From positions 124,001-188,000 of the forward strand of contig NZ_PVNG01000013.1 in the NCBI RefSeq assembly GCF_003001935.1: a stretch of 64,000 nt of DNA, given 5' to 3'. A model generated the notes under the pieces. It made no database searches. It was not told the DNA's origin and saw only the letters and a program-made list of their open reading frames with translations. A program made the position numbers and the translations under genes. Positions 59,471 to 64,000 of this stretch are shown here, piece by piece (within the stretch, counting starts at the first letter, position 1; each line of letters begins with the position of its first letter). The DNA is from Nonomuraea fuscirosea. Its GTDB lineage: Bacteria; Actinomycetota; Actinomycetes; Streptosporangiales; Streptosporangiaceae.

Positions 59471-61501
59471 ATGGACATTCCCACCGCTGTGGTCGTCGGG
59501 ATCGCCACACTGCTGACCATCATCCTGCTCGCGGTCGCGACGCAGCGGCTGCTGGATGTCAGGTTCGGCGCGCTGCGCACGTTCCTGGCCGCGCTGCTCG
59601 CGTTCGGGCTGGCGCAGCCGGTGCTGGAGCCGATCCTGGGCACGATCGGCCCGATGGACGGCACGCGGCCGCCCGACGCGGCCGCCCTGGGCATGCTCCT
59701 GCTGGTCCTCATGTGCATGGTGCTCATCCCGATGACGCTGCTGGTGGTGGCCGAGGCGCTGGTGCCGCCCGGCTCGCTGCCCGGGCCGCTGGAGCTGGCC
59801 AGGTCCGTACGCGGCCGCCTGTCCCGGGGCCGGCGTTACTCCCAGATCACCAGGATCGCCGTCAGGCACGGCCTCGGCCCCTATCTGCGCGGGCGGGGCG
59901 AGCGGCTGGACGACCGCTCGGGCAAGCTGCGCCTGGCCGCGTCGCTGCGCGCGGCGCTGGACGACGGCGGGGTGACGTTCGTCAAGCTCGGGCAGGTGCT
60001 GTCCACCCGGCGTGACCTGCTGCCCGCCGAGTTCGTCGAGGAGCTCGGACGGCTGCAGGACCAGGTCGCCCCGGCCCTGTGGGAGCAGATCGAGCCGGTG
60101 CTGCGCGCGGAGCTGGGCGGGCCGGTGGACGAGGTGTTCGCCGAGTTCGACCGGACGCCGCTGGCCGCCGCCTCGATCGGGCAGGTGCACGCCGCCCGGC
60201 TGCGCTCCGGCGCGGACGTCGTGGTCAAGGTGCAGCGGCCGGGCATCGAGGCGGTCGTGGGCAAGGACCTGGAGATCGTCCGGCGGCTGGCCGCGACGCT
60301 GGAGAGCAGGACCCGGTGGGGCCGCTCGCTCGGCCTGCGCGACCTGGCCGAGGGGTTCGCCACGGCGATCAGGGAGGAGCTCGACTTCCGCGTCGAGGCC
60401 GCCAACATGGCCGCCGTCTCCGCCTCCCGCGGCACTTCCGCCGAACCCGCCGACCTCGCAGGCGCAGGCGACCTCCGGAACGGAGGCGGCGCGGCCGTCG
60501 CCTATCCCGCGCCGGTCGGCGCCATGTGCTCGGAGCGGGTGCTGGTCATGGAGCGCCTGTCGGGGCGGCCGGTCACCGCGGCGGGGCCGGAAGAGGGTCC
60601 GCGCCTGGCCCGCGACCTGCTCGACTGCCTGCTCAGGCAGATCCTGGTCGAGGGCGTCTTCCACGCCGACCCGCACCCGGGCAACCTCATGCTGCTCGAC
60701 GACGGCACGCTGGGCCTGCTCGACTTCGGCTCGGTCGGCCGGCTCGACGGCTCCGTGCGCTCGGCGCTCCAGCGCTTCCTGCTCGCGATGAACCGCCAGG
60801 ACCCCCTGGGCGTCACGGACGCGCTGCTGGAGGTCGTGCCCAGGCCGGAGGAGATCGACGAGCCCGCCCTCGAACGGGCCCTCGGCCAGTTCATGGCCAG
60901 GCACCTGGGGCCCGGCATGGACAGCGCGCGGATGTTCACCGACCTGTTCAGGATCGTCTCGGAGTACGGCCTGTCGATCCCGCCCGAGGTGGCCGCCGTC
61001 TTCCGCGCCCTGGCCACCCTGGAGGGCACGCTGGTGCGCCTGTCGCCCGGCTTCAACCTGATCGGCGAGGCCCGCGCGTTCGCCGGCCGTTACCTCAGCG
61101 AGCAGGTCACCCCCGAGACGATCAAGGAGTCGCTCACCCATGAGCTGACCGCGCTGGTGCCGATGTTGCGCCGCCTGCCGCGCCGGGTCGAGCGGATCGC
61201 CAGCGCCGCCGAGCACGGCCGCTTCGCCGTCAACGTGCGCCTGCTGGCCGACGAGCGCGACCGCCGCTACGTGACGGGACTGCTGCACCAGGTGCTGCTC
61301 ACGGTGCTGGGCGCGACGGCCGGGCTGATGGCGGTCATCCTCCTCGGCACCGACGGCGGGGCCCCGGTGGTGGGCTCGACGGGCCTGCTCCACCTCATCG
61401 GCTACAACCTGCTGGTGATCTCGGCGATCCTGGGGCTGCGGGTGCTGGCGCTCGTCTTCCGCCGCCCCCGGGCGTCCGACGAACGCATGAGCGCCCGGTA
61501 G
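59471..61501 (+). CDS. UbiB/AarF/ABC1-family atypical kinase with membrane segments
   Basis: A 676-residue protein. Three N-terminal membrane helices (about 5-28, 33-50 and 70-95) precede an ABC1 kinase-like domain with the hallmark 'VKLGQVLSTR' (KxGQ), the Ala-rich loop 'AAASIGQVHAA', 'DPHPGNLMLL' and 'LDFGSVG'. Two helices close the C-terminus ('TVLGATAGLMAVILLG' and 'LVISAILGLRVLALVF'). Family members are ATPases that help lipid and quinone metabolism. GGGAGG lies about 10 nt before ATG 59471. The stop codon lies at the beginning of a three-copy tandem repeat. Confidence 0.93.
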   Translation: MDIPTAVVVGIATLLTIILLAVATQRLLDVRFGALRTFLAALLAFGLAQPVLEPILGTIGPMDGTRPPDAAALGMLLLVLMCMVLIPMTLLVVAEALVPPGSLPGPLELARSVRGRLSRGRRYSQITRIAVRHGLGPYLRGRGERLDDRSGKLRLAASLRAALDDGGVTFVKLGQVLSTRRDLLPAEFVEELGRLQDQVAPALWEQIEPVLRAELGGPVDEVFAEFDRTPLAAASIGQVHAARLRSGADVVVKVQRPGIEAVVGKDLEIVRRLAATLESRTRWGRSLGLRDLAEGFATAIREELDFRVEAANMAAVSASRGTSAEPADLAGAGDLRNGGGAAVAYPAPVGAMCSERVLVMERLSGRPVTAAGPEEGPRLARDLLDCLLRQILVEGVFHADPHPGNLMLLDDGTLGLLDFGSVGRLDGSVRSALQRFLLAMNRQDPLGVTDALLEVVPRPEEIDEPALERALGQFMARHLGPGMDSARMFTDLFRIVSEYGLSIPPEVAAVFRALATLEGTLVRLSPGFNLIGEARAFAGRYLSEQVTPETIKESLTHELTALVPMLRRLPRRVERIASAAEHGRFAVNVRLLADERDRRYVTGLLHQVLLTVLGATAGLMAVILLGTDGGAPVVGSTGLLHLIGYNLLVISAILGLRVLALVFRRPRASDERMSAR

Positions 61502-61556
61502 GCGAACGCGCGAGCACCCGGCAGGCGAGCGCGCGGGACGGGCGCCCGGTAGACGG
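61489..61556 (+). repeat. Three-copy 23-28-bp tandem repeat across the UbiB gene end
   Basis: Units begin at 61489 (GAGCGCCCGGTAGGCGAACG), 61512 (GAGCACCCGGCAGGCGAGCG) and 61540 (GGGCGCCCGGTAGACGG). The first unit contains the last codons and TAG of the UbiB gene; unit 3 restores the same CCCGGTAG. Confidence 0.8.
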
Positions 61557-61676
61557 ATCTACCAGCGTGTCCCCGCGGACGGCAAAGGCTGTGCGCCTCT
61601 TGACCCGGCCGTGGTCTTGGACATCCGCGGCATCGGGCAGGTTCTCGGTAACACCGGAACCCCTTGGGAGCAGTGG

Positions 61677-62210
61677 GTGAAAATCATCGGGATCGCCGCC
61701 AGTCTCCACGCGGGGTCATTCATCACCAGATTGTTGGACGCGGCGGGCGGCGAACTGCCGGACGGTGTCGGCTTCGAGGTGTGGCGCGGGCTGGAGGAGA
61801 TCCCGCCGTACCGGAGCGGGCCGGTCCCGGCCGCGGCACGCGAGCTGCTCACCCTGGTCGCGGGCGGTGACGGGGTGCTGCTGACCGCTCCCGAGCACAG
61901 TCTGCTGCCGCTGGAGCTGACGTACACGCTGGACTGGATGTCGGCCAGGGACGGGCTGTCGGGCAAGCACGTGGCGGTGATGAGCGCGAGCGCGCGCGCC
62001 TGCGGGGCCATGTGGGCGCAGGCGGAGCTCTACAAGCAACTGCTGGGGGCGGGCGCCGTCGTGAGCGGCGCCGAGCTGGTGATCTCACCCGCCTGGCCGC
62101 TGTTCGGCGACGACGGCCAGCTGATCGTCCCCGACCTGCGTGACCAGGTGCGCGCCGTGATCCGGCGGCTGTGCCCGTCGGACGTCATGGAACCGGTGCT
62201 GTCGCTCTAG
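61677..62210 (+). CDS. NADPH-dependent FMN reductase-like flavoprotein
   Basis: A 177-residue flavodoxin-fold protein. Family homology begins 'VKIIGIAASLHAGSFITRLL', the phosphate loop of FMN ('GS-R-GS-N' type, here S-L-H-A-G-S-F). GTG 61677 is the matching start, with GGGAG 6 nt upstream; an in-frame GTG at 61611 lacks support. The usual 'PEYN' loop reads 'TAPEHSLLPLELTYTLDW'. It would reduce quinones, azo compounds or other acceptors with NAD(P)H. It follows the UbiB gene after the repeat and is probably transcribed separately. Confidence 0.85.
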   Translation: MKIIGIAASLHAGSFITRLLDAAGGELPDGVGFEVWRGLEEIPPYRSGPVPAAARELLTLVAGGDGVLLTAPEHSLLPLELTYTLDWMSARDGLSGKHVAVMSASARACGAMWAQAELYKQLLGAGAVVSGAELVISPAWPLFGDDGQLIVPDLRDQVRAVIRRLCPSDVMEPVLSL

Positions 62211-62231
62211 CCGGGACCGCCCCCGCAGCCG

Positions 62232-62642
62232 TCACGTGTCCCAGGGCGTGCGTTTGAGCAGCCGGTCGAGCTTGATGTTCATGTCCATCGTCTCGGAGCG
62301 CAGGAAGTCCATCTCGCGCCGCCACTGCTGCCTGAAGGCGTCGACCTCGCCGGCGATCCAGATCCGGATGTCCTCGACGCTCTCCATCACCGCCGGCTGC
62401 GACACCTCCCTGCGCACGCCCGCGATCTCGATGCCGAACGCGGCGAACTCCTCGCTGGTCAGCATCATGCCTTGGTCCAGCCTGGCCTGCAGCTGCGCGA
62501 TCCCCTCCTGCAGCTTCAGCGACCGTTCGGCGATGTCGTGCAGGAGAAGCGCCTGCCGTTCGAGTTCGCCACCGTGTTCCATCGTGGTTTCAAGATCATC
62601 GACGCGGAGTTTCAAGTCGAGGATCTCCGCCCGCATGTCCAC
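62232..62642 (-). CDS. Coiled-coil hypothetical protein
   Basis: About 136 residues, almost entirely helical. Heptads run through 'AEILDLKLRVDDLETTMEHG' and 'LLLHDIAERSLKLQEGIAQL', with further amphipathic helix to the C-terminus ('MDMNIKLDRLLKRTPWDT'). GTG 62642, with GGAGG 5 nt upstream, is slightly better than ATG 62636. No signal peptide or catalytic motif. It may be an oligomeric scaffold or a regulator. The function is unknown. Confidence 0.7.
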   Translation of the reverse strand: MDMRAEILDLKLRVDDLETTMEHGGELERQALLLHDIAERSLKLQEGIAQLQARLDQGMMLTSEEFAAFGIEIAGVRREVSQPAVMESVEDIRIWIAGEVDAFRQQWRREMDFLRSETMDMNIKLDRLLKRTPWDT

Positions 62643-62789
62643 CGCCACCTCCCCCTTTGCCGGCCGTCCAGGTACCTGTAAGGACATCGTCGCAGCCGGT
62701 GAGCGGTGCTGCCCACCCGGAGGAGAACGGCGGGTACGGATCTGTCCACCCGCCATCTCAGCGGGGTAGAGGATTCTCCCCCGGCGGCC

Positions 62790-63578
62790 TCAGATCAGCT
62801 CGATGAGGTCGGCCACGGAGTCGACGATCAGGGAGGGGCGGTAGGGGAAGCGGTCGATCTCGTGCCGCTGGGTGACCCCGGTGAGGACGAGGATGGTGAA
62901 CAGCCCCGCCTCCATGCCGGAGACGATGTCGGTGTCCATGCGGTCGCCGATCATGGCCGTGGTCTCGCTGTGGGCCTCGATCTCGTTGAGCGCGCTGCGC
63001 ATCATCCGCGGGTTGGGCTTGCCGACGAAGTAGGGCTCGACCCCGGTGGCCCTGGTGATGAGCGCGGCGACGGCGCCGCAGGCGGGCAGCGAGCCCTCGG
63101 TGGAGGGGCCGATGGGGTCGGGGTTGGTCGCGATGAAGCGGGCGCCGCCCTCGATGAGGCGGATGGCACGGGTGATCTGGGTGAAGCTGTAGGTGCGGGT
63201 CTCGCCGAGCACCACGTAGTCGGGGTCGAGGTCGGTCAGGATGTAGCCGACCTCGTGCAGCGCCGTGGTCAGGCCGGCCTCGCCGATCACGTACGCCGAG
63301 CCGCCCGCCCGCTGGTCGTCGAGGAACTGGGCGGTGGCCAGCGCGGAGGTCCAGATGGACTCGGCGGGCACGTCGAGTCCGGCGCCGGCCAGGCGTACCG
63401 ACAGGTCCCGCTGGGTGTAGATCGAGTTGTTGGTCAGGACCCGGAACTTCCGGCCGGACTCGCTGAGCCTTTTGATGAATTCGTCCGCACCTGGGACCGG
63501 ACGTCCCTCGTGGACGAGCACGCCGTCCATGTCGGACAACCAGGAGTCGATCCGCTTACGCTGAGTCACGCGGCCCAT
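62790..63578 (-). CDS. HAD-IIA family phosphatase (NagD-like)
   Basis: A 262-residue HAD with motif I 'SDMDGVLV', motif II 'VLTNNS' and motif IV 'MIGDRMDTDIVSG', plus the type-IIA cap. NagD-like enzymes dephosphorylate nucleotides or sugar phosphates. The motif between cap and core ('VGKPNPRMMRSAL') carries the motif III lysine. ATG 63578 and GTG 63569 are both possible starts. Divergent from the M20 gene, with a 53-bp gap. Confidence 0.93.
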   Translation of the reverse strand: MGRVTQRKRIDSWLSDMDGVLVHEGRPVPGADEFIKRLSESGRKFRVLTNNSIYTQRDLSVRLAGAGLDVPAESIWTSALATAQFLDDQRAGGSAYVIGEAGLTTALHEVGYILTDLDPDYVVLGETRTYSFTQITRAIRLIEGGARFIATNPDPIGPSTEGSLPACGAVAALITRATGVEPYFVGKPNPRMMRSALNEIEAHSETTAMIGDRMDTDIVSGMEAGLFTILVLTGVTQRHEIDRFPYRPSLIVDSVADLIELI

Positions 63579-63631
63579 GGTACCGAGCGCGCCTTATCGA
63601 CTTCCCGCCCGGCACGTGAACAATGTTCTTC

Positions 63632-64000
63632 ATGTCGTTCATCGAATCCGCCCAGGACATGCGGGACGAGCTCGTCCGGCTCAGGCACTCCTTGCACACC
63701 ACCCCCGAGCTCGGCCTGCACCTGCCGCGTACGCAGGAGAAGGTGCTGGCGGCGCTGGAGGGACTGCCCCTGGAGATCACCACGGGGAAGACGCTCAGCT
63801 CCGTCACCGCCGTGCTGCGGGGCGGCCGGCCGGGGCCGGCGGTGCTGCTGCGGGGCGACATGGACGCCCTGCCCGTGACCGAGAAGAACGACCTGCCCTA
63901 CGTCTCCCAGCTGCCCGGCCAGATGCACGCCTGCGGGCACGACCTGCACACCGCGATGCTGGCCGGGGCGGCGCACCTGCTGAGCGCGCGGCGCGACGAG
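63632..64000 (+). CDS. M20 amidohydrolase/peptidase, N-terminal part (3' truncated)
   Basis: The frame is open to the window edge (123 codons visible). It starts 'MSFIESAQDMRDELVRLRHS' and shows the M20D hallmark 'RHSLHTTPELG', then 'LRGDMDALPVTEKNDLPY' and 'MHACGHDLHTAMLAGAAHLL', the two metal-ligand segments of aminoacylase/IAA-amino-acid hydrolase type enzymes. It would remove an N-acyl group from an amino acid or conjugate. A second in-frame ATG lies at 63623; neither has a clear ribosome site. Confidence 0.92.
   Translation, partial: MSFIESAQDMRDELVRLRHSLHTTPELGLHLPRTQEKVLAALEGLPLEITTGKTLSSVTAVLRGGRPGPAVLLRGDMDALPVTEKNDLPYVSQLPGQMHACGHDLHTAMLAGAAHLLSARRDE

Overview
The window looks like a chromosomal segment of a very GC-rich filamentous actinobacterium, probably Streptosporangiales (Nonomuraea-like). 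That placement is inference. It rests on G/C-ending codons nearly throughout, many GTG and some TTG starts, 1-4 nt ATGA/GTGA gene overlaps, a HAIR operator upstream of lon, an rsbR-S-T stressosome operon and a DmdR/IdeR-like iron box. No rRNA, tRNA, prophage, integrase, transposase or CRISPR was recognised. The first gene (winged-helix regulator) and the last (M20 amidohydrolase) are cut by the window edges.

Layout. 1-1.8 kb: regulator plus a two-gene ABC exporter. 1.9-5.6 kb: membrane-anchored HtrA-type protease, acyl-CoA synthetase, small His/Lys/Trp-rich secreted protein. 5.7-8.2 kb: metQ-metI-metN (minus strand) behind a leader with a 21-codon ORF and a hairpin on its stop codon. 8.5-11.2 kb: a 32-aa membrane microprotein and lon with a HAIR element 15 nt before its start. 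11.3-22.4 kb: a PaaK-like ligase, then a peptide-use island. The island is a seven-gene minus-strand operon (M19 dipeptidase, binding protein, two permeases, M24 peptidase-like protein, proline-iminopeptidase-like hydrolase, double-length Lrp regulator) with two divergent ATPases.

22.5-28.4 kb: a six-gene stressosome/phosphatase operon (rsbR, rsbS, rsbT, an ATPase-RsbX fusion, a hybrid kinase, a REC-GAF-SpoIIE phosphatase). 28.8-31.0 kb: heme oxygenase and a SulP transporter. 31.0-39.7 kb: an alpha-glucan locus (LacI regulator, sugar ABC importer, secreted GH87-like glucanase, GH13 glucosidase). Extracellular cleavage, import and intracellular hydrolysis would proceed in order, with shared GCAAGAA operator motifs. 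39.8-45.3 kb: TetR plus MFS efflux pump, a cytochrome P450 and a secreted FG-GAP propeller. 45.4-53.5 kb: an envelope-stress-like unit (MacAB-type ABC, adaptor, DUF5666-like protein, two-component pair) with a divergent second adaptor whose middle is about 325 residues of low-complexity sequence.

53.5-54.2 kb: a gene-free, degenerate GC-rich repeat array. 54.2-64 kb: PhoD phosphatase, HAD hydrolase, esterase, ArfB, NUDIX, acyl-ACP desaturase with iron-box-like operator, UbiB kinase, FMN reductase, coiled-coil protein, HAD-IIA phosphatase and the partial amidohydrolase.

The strangest recurring signal is that several genes end in short tandem repeats that reiterate the gene's own 3' end with its stop codon (12.6, 22.4, 45.3 and 61.5 kb; a related intra-operon case lies at 26.7 kb). 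The best candidates for less-described biology are these repeats, the low-complexity efflux adaptor, the dual-input stressosome operon, and an M24 protein that has lost metal ligands.
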